Assembly: GCF_017168335.1 (NCBI RefSeq)
Contig: NZ_JABFAU010000003.1
Coordinates: 190,872-254,871, forward strand
Length of the DNA: 64,000 nt
Source of the DNA: Rhodococcus sp. KRD162
GTDB taxonomy: Bacteria; Actinomycetota; Actinomycetes; Mycobacteriales; Mycobacteriaceae
Reading direction: 5' to 3'
Below are positions 53,615 to 63,953 of the stretch, one piece after another. Every line of letters starts with the position of its first letter. Position 1 is the stretch's first letter. Under the pieces are notes generated by a model, which was given only the letters and a program-made list of their open reading frames with translations, ran no database searches and had not been told where the DNA came from. A program made the position numbers and the translations under genes.

Positions 53615-54789
53615 GCACCGAGCGCGCGTGGGTGATCGGGCTACCCAACGATCCGTGGACCAATAGCCTGGTCAATGACATTCGCTCCGCCTCAGATCGT
53701 GCTCGCAAGGCTGAGCCCGGTGACCGGGTCGACATAGCACGCTTCGAAGCACTTGCCACACGTCTTGAACTGGCGGCGATGAGCCACCTCGATGGCAGAC
53801 GGATCTCAGTTGCTCTCCCCCACTGCGGGCCGACGATGCTCTTCGGCCAAGATTCTGGAAACTGGTCATCCGGACTCTCCGCCGACATCGTCGACGCCGC
53901 TAGCGGCCTTGTCTCAGAGGGACTCGTCCCAGTCCTTCTCGCTGCCTCCTACGCACCGGGGGATACCGCTGCGGCATTTCTCGGCGGAGCAGATGCTCCC
54001 GCCGAGACGTGGGCTGCGGATAGTGGAGTTTTCGGCGGGCGAGCAGTCGAAGCAAGATTCCGTGCTCAGATCGTAGAAGCTCTCAACCCCGGTACAGACC
54101 GACGTGTGCCCATCTCACCGAGCGGCATCAACCACGCAATCGTCACTGAAATTCTGAGGGAGTTCGTCGCCTCCCAGCCCGGCTCATCCAAAACCAACGC
54201 GCCCGTTGAGTACCGTGACGGCTCCAAGTCTGCCCATCCGTTCCCATTGCGTGCGTTGCCGATTCTCGACAACCTGCCGCCGGCGTCGTTGGATCTGCGG
54301 TTCGCGCTCTTGTCGATCAGGCACACCGAAATGGATGCGGTAGTGAACGGCGCTTGGCTCCGCAATGCAGAGATCTCCCGACCTCGACCTGCTGCACTGA
54401 CAGATGACCTCGTGTACGACATTAGCCTTCGGCAGCTTGGCGAACTCTGTCGGAACGAGACTCACGTGCGATTGCGCATGTACCAAACAGGCCTTGAGAC
54501 AGCAGTCGTCGGCTTCTACCGCGCCTTAACGACCCACCTAATGATGTTTCCGGGCTCGGTATCCGTACAACCGATGTACTACGTGGCAGCGCCGAACCCG
54601 AAGAAGACCTCTACGGAGGGGGGTAACAAGCCCGGGGTAAGCGCGGGCTCGGGACGTGGCGACCGAAATCCACGCAGCCCCAACGGCGACGTGGACTGCG
54701 CGGGTGGTCGGGACGTTGACTCAGCCCAAGGCCAGAGCCCCGTCATCGAGACCAGCACCTTCCGGAAGGGGACCATGTGGATGGCGTAA
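53611..54789 (+). CDS. Hypothetical protein, third gene of the helicase operon
   Basis: A 392-residue protein of unknown family. Residues 1-330 are globular alpha/beta (RISVALPHCGPTMLFGQDSG, LVSEGLVPVLLAASYAPGDT, RLRMYQTGLETAVVGFYRALTTHL). The last ~60 residues are a Gly/Asn/Ser/Asp-rich disordered tail. No catalytic motif is seen. Its end overlaps the helicase start by 13 bp, so the three genes are translationally coupled. Confidence 0.65.
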   Translation: MSTERAWVIGLPNDPWTNSLVNDIRSASDRARKAEPGDRVDIARFEALATRLELAAMSHLDGRRISVALPHCGPTMLFGQDSGNWSSGLSADIVDAASGLVSEGLVPVLLAASYAPGDTAAAFLGGADAPAETWAADSGVFGGRAVEARFRAQIVEALNPGTDRRVPISPSGINHAIVTEILREFVASQPGSSKTNAPVEYRDGSKSAHPFPLRALPILDNLPPASLDLRFALLSIRHTEMDAVVNGAWLRNAEISRPRPAALTDDLVYDISLRQLGELCRNETHVRLRMYQTGLETAVVGFYRALTTHLMMFPGSVSVQPMYYVAAPNPKKTSTEGGNKPGVSAGSGRGDRNPRSPNGDVDCAGGRDVDSAQGQSPVIETSTFRKGTMWMA

Positions 54790-57700
54790 ATAGTAACGAA
54801 AAGCCGAAACGCGGTATGTCGGCCTCGCACATGAGGTCCTTTGCCTGCAAGGACTGCGAGCGAGAGGTCGACGGGCTCCAAAAGGAGCTTGCGCTTTGTC
54901 AAAGTCGCGGGGCGAGCAAAACCGAACTCAAGAAGCTACGCGCGAAGCTACGAACACGCCTGGAAAAGGCGACTTACAACGAGAACTGGGCACGCAACCT
55001 TGTTGAACGAGGTGGGTCGCGGTCGGACCGCTGCAAGGACCATCGGGCAAGGCATCGTGTCGACATCCAAGGATTGGCGGTTGCCTATATTGATCTGACG
55101 ACGGTCTGCGAAGTCGCGGACCGCGCGAATCCGACAGGACCTCTCGGCGGCCTTGGTCCTCTTCCCGCCACGCACGAAGAGGTCGAGGGAACGAGCTACG
55201 ATCTCGAAACCGTCCGAGTTGGAATGACCGATGAACATGTTCTGGAGATGGTCACAAAGCTTCGCGAGAAGCAGGTTCTTATCCTCAAAGCCGGTACTGG
55301 AACCGGAAAGTCGACGTTCGCGCCCTACCGGCTGATGGATCCACCGCCTGACACGCTGAGAAACGTCCCTGCCGGCGCGGCGTTCGCCAAACTGACCGAA
55401 CTGGGTCCGATCATCGTCACCGAGCCGCGCGTGCAGGCAGCGATGGGAGTGGCCTCCTTCGTTGGAGGCGTAATGTCGGGCGCTGGCGGCGTTGGCCCTG
55501 GCTACCCCGTGGGCTACCAGGTGTCCGGGGACAGGAACCACGACGAAGCCTGCGAGCTGATCTATGTCACCGACGGAACAATGATCAACTGGCTCCGCGA
55601 AGGTCGCCTGAGCCGAATCGGAACAGTGATCATCGACGAAGCCCACGAACGTAGTACCAATATCGATTTCATCATGGGCTACTTGAAGCGCGAGCTTCCG
55701 AGATACCCACATCTACGCGTAATCGTGACCTCTGCGACGTTCAACACAGACTTCTACCTTGAGTACTTCGGAGGTCCGGCGAATACCAACGTCATGGACA
55801 TTCCACCAGAGAAGACGTTTGGCTACGGAATGCCGTTCTTCCCCAACCTCGACGCGCCGGAGGAAGGAGAAGATCATGTGCTTGCTCGATGGAGCAATAC
55901 CGCACTTCCACTTACCGCTGGGGCTCCGCGGGACGAGGTCGACTTCGTTAGAACTCACTGGAAGTCGCAGTTCGCTGAGCCGTTACGGTACCCGGACGAT
56001 GTCGCCGACAAGGCAGACGATGGATTTGTCGAAGACGTCTGGGAGACGACGCGGCTGATCTCAGAACTGCGGTTCAGCGGAAAAATCCCCATCGACGAGT
56101 GGAGGGACAGGATGCCGGGCGAGATGGCTAAGTTCGTCATCAAGCTTGCTCGCGGCCTGGACGAAGCCGGTATCTATGGAGACGTCCTCGGGTTTCTCCC
56201 TACGAAACGAACAATTGAAACTGTGTGCGAGGAGATCGAACGCTCGCTTGGCCGAGCTTACAAGGACCAGGTCTTCCCATTAATTTCCAGCCTGCCGAAG
56301 AATCAACAGAGGCGCGCCCTCGCCAAACGAAAGATGGGAGATCCTCGCAAGATCGTCATCTCAACGAACCTCGCTGAAACGTCGCTAACCGTTGAAGGTG
56401 TCCGATTCGTCGTTGACAGCGGAATCATCGCCCAATCCGAGTGGAACCCAGAACTCGCGCAGGGGAGTATTCCGACCAAGCCGCACAGTCAGGCGGGAAT
56501 CATGCAGAGGTGGGGCCGAGTCGGGCGCAAAGAGCCCGGCTGGGTGTTCCCGTTATACACAAAAGCTCAGTTTCTCGACCTCGCCGAAGACACTTCGCCC
56601 GGATCTACTCGGGACAACCTCGAAGCGCTCGTCATGACAGCCAAGACTGGCGGGATCGACGATGTACTCGGGTTCGATTGGCCTGCCGCGTTCCAGCCAA
56701 CCGCGGTTGAGCTCGATGAAGAGGCAAGGCAGGCAAGCGATGTCTTTGTAAGGGAACTGCACCGCGCAGACCACGCGCTGCGTGCCAGTGGTGCCGTTGA
56801 CAAAGCAGGCCACCCCACATCCTTCGGGAAAGAACTGGCTCGATTCCATGGACTGGGGTCAACCTCAAGCGCATTAGCAATCATGTACGCCGATCGACTG
56901 GCCTGTGTGCCGGAAGTCGCGACCGCTATCGCGTTGTTAGAAGACACACGGCTTATCGGTCAAAGCGGCCTCCTATCAGACGACTCTGACTGGCCCGACG
57001 ATTGGCGTCTAGAGGCCGCCGAGCGTCATCGCGGGCTCGCCACCCTCTGCGAAGACGAAGCAGAACTTGTGCTGCTCATCAGCGCAGCGTGGGAGTGGTC
57101 CGATCCAGGCCGGGCACCTTGGGAGGACTCGATCGCGCGTCAGGACTGGGCACGTCAGTGGTGGGTCAATCACGCGGTGCTCTTAGACGCCGCCCAGAAG
57201 CGCAGGGACGTTCTCGCCGCTCTCTCGCCCGCTATGAAGGAGGAAGTCAAGCGGTTCATCGAACCGGCCCTAATCAACCGAGCCCGTGGAGCACTGACCC
57301 GAGCGATGGCTGCCTACGCCTTCGTCCGACGGTCTGAAAACGTCTACGTGGCGGCGAGCGCACCCTCTTTAGTCGTCAAACAGGCAGCTGATGCCTCTAT
57401 CGGATTACCCAACTCTGACTCGCCCACTAGCGACGCCTCGAGTACGCCATCCACACCTACGCACGCGTCTCGTGCATTCGTACTCGAAGAGGACTCGCTC
57501 TTCAAGCCGCGCTCAGAGCACATCGTCGCTTTGCGGCGGCGTGAGTCTCGGCTAGACAACAGGATCTCATCGCTAGTCATAGCCCAGGAATGGGCTATGA
57601 CTAAGCCGGACGAAGAGCAGCCATCGAGCATCGTTGACGCTATGCAGATGGTGATCGCAGCGTCTAAGTACGCGCCCGCCGATCCAACCAAGAACGAGGC

Positions 57701-60644
57701 GCTCCACTACATCCAAGCCTGGCCGGTTGGTCAGCGTGTCCAACTTGAACTGGACGCCGGTGAGGGGACGACGACGGCTAGAATAGTTGCTGCGCCTTTC
57801 ACGCCGTTCCCGAGGCCAAAGTCAAGGGAAGAACGGGGCAACGATGTAGGGCGCGGCAGACCTTCGCGGCCGTTGTCGATGGTCGAGGAGAGCTCTAGGG
57901 ACGACATCGCCACCGAGATCCACCTCGACCAGCGGCGTGGCTACGACGACGAACGCAGCGAACAGGCCGAGCTCCTCCGGGCCGAACTAAACACTGGGAT
58001 GTTACAAGCCTGCGCCCAGTGCTTCCCGTGCCGCGACGACCGACCAGAGGACTGCGAGCGGCAGAGCAGTCCAACTCTGCCCGGCAGGCGCGAAGATCTC
58101 CTCGCCCGGTGGAGAAAACACGCCACCCGTGGGTTTGACGCTTCGACACCGCGGGTCCAGCTTGAAGAGGCATCAATTGAGTCCGCCGGTTGGTACGAGG
58201 TGACCGGGTATGCACGCGACGACAACGGGTTCCTCGTGACGATTCGGCCTGATTGGCGTCGGGGCGAGAACAGCAACGCCGGTCAGCACCCAGACCTGGA
58301 TGCGGGCGACCCGGTGGACGTCCGAGTTGGACAAGTCCTCAGACACCACGGCGGTTTCTTGCGCGCTTTCGATCGAGTAGACGACCGAGGACGTTTCATT
58401 CTCGCCGAGGCCCGCAGTCGATACGCCAACGAGCAGATTCGACGGCGCGAGATTGCGGTCAGTCTCGATCGAGGTAACTCTGGCCTCTTGGAGAATCTGA
58501 CCCTCGACAGCGTCGTCAAGGCAACGGTCGTCCCCGCGCGCGCCGAGGGAACGTTGACTATCACCCTCTTAGAGCTTCTACACCAGCACTGGGCAAAGGC
58601 GCAGCTTGGCCGCGGTGCAAGCAACGAAGTCCTGCAACAGCGCGGACGCAATCAACGAAGGGAAAGAGTCTACAGCGCGGTCTTCGATACACCCGTGAAT
58701 GCCAACGGTTACATAACCGCTCGTCTACTTCATCAAGATAGCGAACTCGGGATCACTCACAGATTCGACTTCTACGTGAAACCCCGGCCTGATGGCGATG
58801 AAAGTCTCGACGGGACCTGCGGAGCCGAAGACTCCAGCGCAGACTACCAACCCGCCGAAGGCGACCCAGTCATGGTCAAACTGCAAAGCGATCGCGCGAG
58901 TCTGGACGTCAGTGGCCTCAGTGTCGAAGGCCTACTTGCAATCAGGGCCCAGCAAGCTGGCCAGCTGACGATCAACGGGGTTCCAGACGAGAACCGCACG
59001 AAGGGACGGAATGATTCAAAGCGACCGCGCAGGAGCCACGTCGGCGATACACCCACATCGAACGCTGGACCCGTTAAAGCCAACAAAGACCTAACTTGGG
59101 ACGACGAACTCGCACCTCCCGGTACAGCGGTGCTTGCTAAAACCGAGAGGCCGCTTTCCCGATCCGCTGCTGCAGCGCTTGTCGGACTCAGCGACGACCC
59201 AGACTGGCCCAATGAGGTGTGGTCATTCTGGGCGCGCACCCATCATCTCCGCGTCGATGACCGCACCCCTTTCATTGCAGGCACGCTCACGGAACCGTTT
59301 GAACTGCGCGCGACAGTACATATTGAGGAGTCAACCCCAGCGGAGCAGCTAAAAGCGCAACGCGCCGAATTTTCGATGGCGCACCCGGTTAACAGCATGG
59401 TCGAGTGCGAGGTCAAATCCATTGGCACTAGTGGCGTTGTTGTAGACCTCGACGGCGGCGTCGAGGGGTTCATACCGCTGGGCGAGTTATCGTGGGCCAA
59501 CCGGATCAGACACCCCGATCAGGTTGTCGCTCTTGGAGACACGCTGCGTGGCCTCGTTGTCGATATTCCTAATTCACCGGGACGACCGCGGCTATCAGCC
59601 AAAGCACTACTTCCTGATCCTTTCGAGGCCTTCGAGCGGCGCTACCCGCCAGGAGCGCGGGTAACAGGCACCGTCAGCGGCAGCATTGATGGCGTCGTCT
59701 TCATAGATCTTGGCGACAACTTGGATGGATCGATCCATATCTCTGAACTCGACCACAAAAGGTTAGGGAGCGCTGCAGACTTCTTGGATACCGGCGCCGC
59801 CATCGAGGTGGAAGTCCTCAGCTTCGACAAACGCGCTCGCAGGGTGAACCTATCGCGGAAGCGAACACTCCCCCACCCCTACGACGAGTTCAAGGGTCAG
59901 CACAACCTGGGCGAAACGTTGACCGGCGATGTCGACCGAGTTACGGCGTCACACGTGAACTTTAAAGTCGGAGCGATCGACGCGGTCGTCCACGTCAGTA
60001 ATTTGCGCTGGCAGCGAACTGATGACGCCACCACTATCTACGCTGTAGGTTCAGTCCTCACGGCTCGGCTGATTAGGTTCAACGACGCGAAACGGCAACT
60101 GGAACTGTCTGTGAAAGCCCTCCTTCCAGAGCCATACGAAGTTTTTAAGCGTCAGTACCGAGTGGGGGTCGACGCAGACTTTACTGTCACTCGCGCGTCG
60201 AAGACGCACGTGAACGTGGTTCACGCGCACGGAAGTTCCGGTGTCCTACACGTCAGCCAGCTTGAACATTCGCACGTTGACGACGCATCGTCGAGGTTTG
60301 GTGAGGGCGACAGCCTCAGAGCCAAGGTCCTCAAGTTCGACGACGAGCGCCGGCGGGTCGAGCTGTCGATAAAGGCGCTGCTGCCTGAGCCGTACCCAGC
60401 ATTCAAGGCCACCACCCCGATCGGCTCAGCGGTTGCCGCCGAGATCTTTAGCTTAAATGAGCACTTTGCCTACGCGAGACTTCCTGGCGGAGTCGACGCA
60501 AGCATCCACGTCTCGCAGATCTCAACTACGCGGGTGGGAAAGCCGTCGGACGTTCTCAGCAAAGGGCAGCGACTCACTGGCGTCGTGGTCGGCTTCGACG
60601 ATCAACGAAAGCACGTGCAGCTGTCGCTTCGGCAGACACCATAA
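54777..60644 (+). CDS. Giant DEAH-box (HrpA-like) helicase with a five-repeat S1 array
   Basis: A 1955-residue protein. Residues 22-100 carry a CKDC ... CKDH putative zinc site around a charged coiled helix. The DEAH helicase follows: Walker A AGTGTGKST (~171), DEAH in IIDEAHERS (~283), SAT in VTSATFN (~318), motif V NLAETSLTVEG and motif VI QRWGRVGR (~575). After a helical HA2-like zone and OB-like segments, residues ~1533-1955 hold five S1 domains, each near 80 residues and ending LS-K-LLP or similar. S1 domains bind single-stranded RNA, so it should remodel RNA or ribonucleoprotein. HrpA itself is about 1300 residues. Start: GTG 54777, with GGAAGGGG upstream; ATG 54816 is possible. Confidence 0.88.
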   Translation: MDGVNSNEKPKRGMSASHMRSFACKDCEREVDGLQKELALCQSRGASKTELKKLRAKLRTRLEKATYNENWARNLVERGGSRSDRCKDHRARHRVDIQGLAVAYIDLTTVCEVADRANPTGPLGGLGPLPATHEEVEGTSYDLETVRVGMTDEHVLEMVTKLREKQVLILKAGTGTGKSTFAPYRLMDPPPDTLRNVPAGAAFAKLTELGPIIVTEPRVQAAMGVASFVGGVMSGAGGVGPGYPVGYQVSGDRNHDEACELIYVTDGTMINWLREGRLSRIGTVIIDEAHERSTNIDFIMGYLKRELPRYPHLRVIVTSATFNTDFYLEYFGGPANTNVMDIPPEKTFGYGMPFFPNLDAPEEGEDHVLARWSNTALPLTAGAPRDEVDFVRTHWKSQFAEPLRYPDDVADKADDGFVEDVWETTRLISELRFSGKIPIDEWRDRMPGEMAKFVIKLARGLDEAGIYGDVLGFLPTKRTIETVCEEIERSLGRAYKDQVFPLISSLPKNQQRRALAKRKMGDPRKIVISTNLAETSLTVEGVRFVVDSGIIAQSEWNPELAQGSIPTKPHSQAGIMQRWGRVGRKEPGWVFPLYTKAQFLDLAEDTSPGSTRDNLEALVMTAKTGGIDDVLGFDWPAAFQPTAVELDEEARQASDVFVRELHRADHALRASGAVDKAGHPTSFGKELARFHGLGSTSSALAIMYADRLACVPEVATAIALLEDTRLIGQSGLLSDDSDWPDDWRLEAAERHRGLATLCEDEAELVLLISAAWEWSDPGRAPWEDSIARQDWARQWWVNHAVLLDAAQKRRDVLAALSPAMKEEVKRFIEPALINRARGALTRAMAAYAFVRRSENVYVAASAPSLVVKQAADASIGLPNSDSPTSDASSTPSTPTHASRAFVLEEDSLFKPRSEHIVALRRRESRLDNRISSLVIAQEWAMTKPDEEQPSSIVDAMQMVIAASKYAPADPTKNEALHYIQAWPVGQRVQLELDAGEGTTTARIVAAPFTPFPRPKSREERGNDVGRGRPSRPLSMVEESSRDDIATEIHLDQRRGYDDERSEQAELLRAELNTGMLQACAQCFPCRDDRPEDCERQSSPTLPGRREDLLARWRKHATRGFDASTPRVQLEEASIESAGWYEVTGYARDDNGFLVTIRPDWRRGENSNAGQHPDLDAGDPVDVRVGQVLRHHGGFLRAFDRVDDRGRFILAEARSRYANEQIRRREIAVSLDRGNSGLLENLTLDSVVKATVVPARAEGTLTITLLELLHQHWAKAQLGRGASNEVLQQRGRNQRRERVYSAVFDTPVNANGYITARLLHQDSELGITHRFDFYVKPRPDGDESLDGTCGAEDSSADYQPAEGDPVMVKLQSDRASLDVSGLSVEGLLAIRAQQAGQLTINGVPDENRTKGRNDSKRPRRSHVGDTPTSNAGPVKANKDLTWDDELAPPGTAVLAKTERPLSRSAAAALVGLSDDPDWPNEVWSFWARTHHLRVDDRTPFIAGTLTEPFELRATVHIEESTPAEQLKAQRAEFSMAHPVNSMVECEVKSIGTSGVVVDLDGGVEGFIPLGELSWANRIRHPDQVVALGDTLRGLVVDIPNSPGRPRLSAKALLPDPFEAFERRYPPGARVTGTVSGSIDGVVFIDLGDNLDGSIHISELDHKRLGSAADFLDTGAAIEVEVLSFDKRARRVNLSRKRTLPHPYDEFKGQHNLGETLTGDVDRVTASHVNFKVGAIDAVVHVSNLRWQRTDDATTIYAVGSVLTARLIRFNDAKRQLELSVKALLPEPYEVFKRQYRVGVDADFTVTRASKTHVNVVHAHGSSGVLHVSQLEHSHVDDASSRFGEGDSLRAKVLKFDDERRRVELSIKALLPEPYPAFKATTPIGSAVAAEIFSLNEHFAYARLPGGVDASIHVSQISTTRVGKPSDVLSKGQRLTGVVVGFDDQRKHVQLSLRQTP

Positions 60645-61362
60645 ACACTGAATGGACCGCCCACCTGCGGATGTAGGTTCACCGAGTTACTGGTCGCTAT
60701 ATCCGGATTGTGTAGTTATTTTGCGGCTAGCGCTTGTAAAGGCGATCCGACCCAGTTGTCATGACCGCCCAAGTGGCACCAACGGTCTCGCCAAGCGCGG
60801 TGAACTCGTCGGACGTGGCGTAGCTGGTGCCTGGCGGCAGGTGCAGGTCAAAGCGGCTGCGGCCGGAACGCAACGACTACCACGAATAGTTCGCGCTGCG
60901 CTGGCCGCGAAGAGCGGCGAAGCCGCGGCGAGCGTTTACGAACCGGGAATTGGCGCCTGTCCCAGTTGACAACCACGGAGCAAAGAGTGCCCCCAGACTC
61001 ACGCTCCCCACCCGTGGGCGCCGGCCCGCGCCAGTTTTAGCTGCGTCGAGGGGCGGCCGTCGGCGATCCAGTCGGCTGCGGAGCGGTCACCAAGTTCCGA
61101 CTGTGGGCTAGGTTGCCATACAACCTTGGCGACGGCTGGCCTGCCCTTCCCCGACCAATGTGCGTGGCCGCTGGTGTCGTAAAACGGACCGCCGACCTGG
61201 TCGTAGAAAATGACTGGTGGCAGGGCTGCGGCCGTGGGCCGGGCAATTCCCGCGACATCGCCGAAGACCTCGACATGCACACCAGCGGTGACACGTCATT
61301 GGGAAAGGGTTACGCGGTGTCCAAGCAAGAAGCAAAACGCAGTTGGTTTGGCAGGTCCCGAC
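60645..61362. other. Intergenic region, no supported gene
   Basis: These 718 bp hold only short overlapping frames. A plus frame at 60652-60969 (105 codons) and a minus frame at 60999-61280 (93 codons, GTG start) are both possible but lack recognisable domains; the minus one has some protein-like texture (GIARPTAAALPPVIFYDQVGGPFYD). Probably a decayed region after the helicase operon. Confidence 0.5.
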
Positions 61363-62277
61363 TCAACGTTCAGGCTGCGGGTCCTCCGATGTGTCTATGC
61401 TGACATTGGCAGACAGATGATCGACGCCGACACGCACGGCCTCACACTTCACATTCAGCGTGTCCCACGTAATCAGTTCAATGGACAGTTTTTCACACAT
61501 CACGCGGAGCACTTCGTCTCGATCCAGACCCCAGAACGCGCAAAGTCGGTCACTTGCTGCGATGCATACGTCCATGCCAAAGCAGAAGTTCCTCAGCGTT
61601 GCGCACCATGTGTAGTTCGTGCCCTTCTGCTCCTGAATCACCGCCAGAGTCATCCAGGTAGCGTTCCCATGAGTAGGTCGGCTGAGCTCGTCGTAAGCGA
61701 GTTGGTGGGCGAAGTACCTTTCGATCAGTGCGCGATTGTTTCCAACCGATGGCTGCCGTGCGACTCCGCTGAACGCCGATGCGGTCCTCGCGCGCCATTT
61801 TTTCCAGTCGCCGATGAGTTTCGTCGCCCCGGCGTCGTTCGACGATCTGTACTCCTGGAGGCTGGACTTGAATAAATCGTGCGTCCGGAGGACCCGCACT
61901 TTCCACCCGATCTCAGGATCGGCGAGGAACATTGCCTTCGATGCATGCTCTGCCGCCGAGCGCGCAAGCGCTGCCGACCCGATATGCATCGGGTGGTCCT
62001 TGCGGATCAACTCGCAACATGACAGAAGCGCGTCACCGCAGGAGATGACATAGAACTTCGCAAGCCGATGAGCAGTCAGCAAGGGGCCCTCCACGTCCGA
62101 CTCGCTGCCTACATCTGCATCGATAGCGTCGATCGACTGAACATCGGGTTCGCGGTAGATCGGAGTGAAATGCGCTGCGGCCAAACCGAAGTAAGCTACG
62201 ACTCGTCCGACTTCCGTAGCAAAAGCAGCGAATTCCCGGACACCCTGAAGCGAATTGGGAAAGTTTTCATCGATCAT
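61363..62277 (-). CDS. DUF5677-like all-helical protein
   Basis: A 304-residue mostly helical protein (AHRLAKFYVISCGDALLSCCELIRKDHPMHIGSAALARSAAEHASKAMFLAD ... YDELSRPTHGNATWM). The pattern of a helical hydrophobic pocket with conserved RS..E and H residues resembles DUF5677/HEPN-like families common near defence and mobile genes. The assignment is tentative. The ATG at 62277 is preferred to an upstream frame start at 62331. A 187-bp internal piece is duplicated at 44799-44985 beside the IS. Confidence 0.6.
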   Translation of the reverse strand: MIDENFPNSLQGVREFAAFATEVGRVVAYFGLAAAHFTPIYREPDVQSIDAIDADVGSESDVEGPLLTAHRLAKFYVISCGDALLSCCELIRKDHPMHIGSAALARSAAEHASKAMFLADPEIGWKVRVLRTHDLFKSSLQEYRSSNDAGATKLIGDWKKWRARTASAFSGVARQPSVGNNRALIERYFAHQLAYDELSRPTHGNATWMTLAVIQEQKGTNYTWCATLRNFCFGMDVCIAASDRLCAFWGLDRDEVLRVMCEKLSIELITWDTLNVKCEAVRVGVDHLSANVSIDTSEDPQPER

Positions 62278-62502
62278 GGGGCAAGCGTACGGACTGCTAC
62301 TCAAGATTCCTTTCACTCGGCGTCCACACACGAACGGCGGTCAACGACTCCGTCGGACTTGCAGTGCTCGTCTATTGTCCCGAATACAACGACTACGTCC
62401 GAGATTAAGGGGAGCGAGTCGAATCGTCGCACCGCATGGGCTCCCTCTAACGGGCCGTAACTTGGTAGACGTGCAGTTTGGCCTCGGACGGTGACACTTT
62501 GT

Positions 62503-63294
62503 CTACATGGTGCTGGCAGCGATGGTGACCTCGACTGAGGTTGAATCGGCGGGCGCAAATCCAGTGATGAATGGCGCTTCCCTCAAGGTACCGTCAGCGG
62601 GAATCGCGCTCTGCGTGTACGCGAAAGTGCCGCCGACGATCGTTCCGCTGTCGTCCCGGAAGACCATATAGATTCTTGCTGGTGAGTCGACCGGTTCCGA
62701 GCTATTCGACTGGGCCGTCAAAGCTATACGAGGTGAGTAGCCATAGCCACCGATTGTTGCTTCGCCTGTCACCACAACGGGTTGCTGCGAGCGATTGGGA
62801 GTCTGCCCTGGGTCGGTGGTGATCTCGAGTTCAGCGATGTCAGCTGAATCTATGAAGGTACCTCCGATGTAGGAATCGGCACCGGCCGCAACGTAGCTGC
62901 CGAGCCCGCTCTGGCTTGTCTCAAGGGGAGAACCGTTCGCGTCGATCGCCGTCACAGTCACCGACGGTTGCGAGGCTGCTGGCCCGGTGTTGCGGACACG
63001 GACACCGTAAGAAACTTGGGTGCCGCTCTCGGAAAGAGTCCACCCACTCTCGACGACCTCCGCTGATATGGGTGTGCTGCGATCGGCACCCCGCGGAGCT
63101 GTGGAAGGAGTCGTCGTCGCGGATTGACTATTGGACGTCGTAGCAGCAGCGGTTCTAGTCGAAAGTTGACTGCTAGATGCACTGGTAGGCAACGCTTTAT
63201 CCGCTGGGTTGTCTGACGCGCACCCCGCCAAAGCCAGAAGTGCGGCGCAGAACAATGTGGCTGATGTAGCGATTCGAGGGTGTGGCGAAGTCAT
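62503..63294 (-). CDS. Lipoprotein with FxLYD-like beta domain
   Basis: A 263-residue exported protein: signal with lipobox LAGC (ATLFCAALLALAGCASDN), a Ser/Thr/Ala linker, then a beta-sandwich domain (QVSYGVRVRNTGPAASQPSVTVTAIDANGSPL ... IGGTFIDSADIAELEI ... ARIYMVFRDDSGTIVGGTFAYTQSAIPADGT) typical of FxLYD/DUF-type actinobacterial lipoproteins. The ATG at 63294 follows TAGGAGACGCC. It is a probable cell-envelope protein of unknown role. Confidence 0.8.
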   Translation of the reverse strand: MTSPHPRIATSATLFCAALLALAGCASDNPADKALPTSASSSQLSTRTAAATTSNSQSATTTPSTAPRGADRSTPISAEVVESGWTLSESGTQVSYGVRVRNTGPAASQPSVTVTAIDANGSPLETSQSGLGSYVAAGADSYIGGTFIDSADIAELEITTDPGQTPNRSQQPVVVTGEATIGGYGYSPRIALTAQSNSSEPVDSPARIYMVFRDDSGTIVGGTFAYTQSAIPADGTLREAPFITGFAPADSTSVEVTIAASTM

Positions 63295-63953
63295 GGCGTC
63301 TCCTAGCGTCTGATGCGCTCGAACAAGCGCCGTCACACGAACCTACGCCGCACTATCATGCGTTTCCCAGAGAGCGCGACAGCGGCCGGCACCTATGAAA
63401 CCAGCAGACGCTGATGGATCGGCTCGTGATGACCCGCCCTGTTTCGCACGAACACCAACCTCTGAAGCCGCCGCTCGACCTCCCGACGACGCTGCCGCGC
63501 ATCCGAAGCGCCATGCGGAAACGCACCAAGAAGCGCCCGCACCCACAACGACGTCAAAGACCGCGACGCCGCGAGGTACCGCCAGCGCCACAGCGCAACT
63601 CGGCGACCAACTTCTCATGCACCTCGCTCGGCCGCCGACAAGCCGCACATCCACGTGCTTCGATGACGTCGCGCCGACCCCACTGATCAACCGGCACGTG
63701 ATCGAACCAACCGATGTCCCCCGCTTGCGCTTTTGAATCACTGCCGGTCTTGAGGTCCGCGTCTACGGCACCGCCCAGACGAAAGGGTTCGACTGGGATA
63801 CTGCTCCTTACGCCCACGACGTCGCCTTTGTGGTCGATGGCGTGACTTATGGACCGGCACCCGTGAGTGAACGTGGTTGGGTCCCCAGGTAGAAGTCCAG
63901 TGTCTGTGTGAGTTTCGTGTCCGAGAATGGACACAGGAGGAAATTCACGAATC
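63295..63953. other. Decayed region with a gene-end fragment before an IS
   Basis: No intact gene is supported. A plus-strand stretch 63737-63892 reads 51 protein-like codons to a TAG (VRVYGTAQTKGFDWDTAPYAHDVAFVVDGVTYGP) but is preceded by a stop and has no start, so it looks like the 3' end of a lost gene. The IS with the transposase at 63954 begins shortly after it. Short frames at 63343-63741 on either strand are low-complexity. Confidence 0.5.

Noticed and set aside
60652..61280. Two ~100-codon frames after the helicase operon
   Set aside because: No recognisable motifs and poor starts; kept only as part of the intergenic description.
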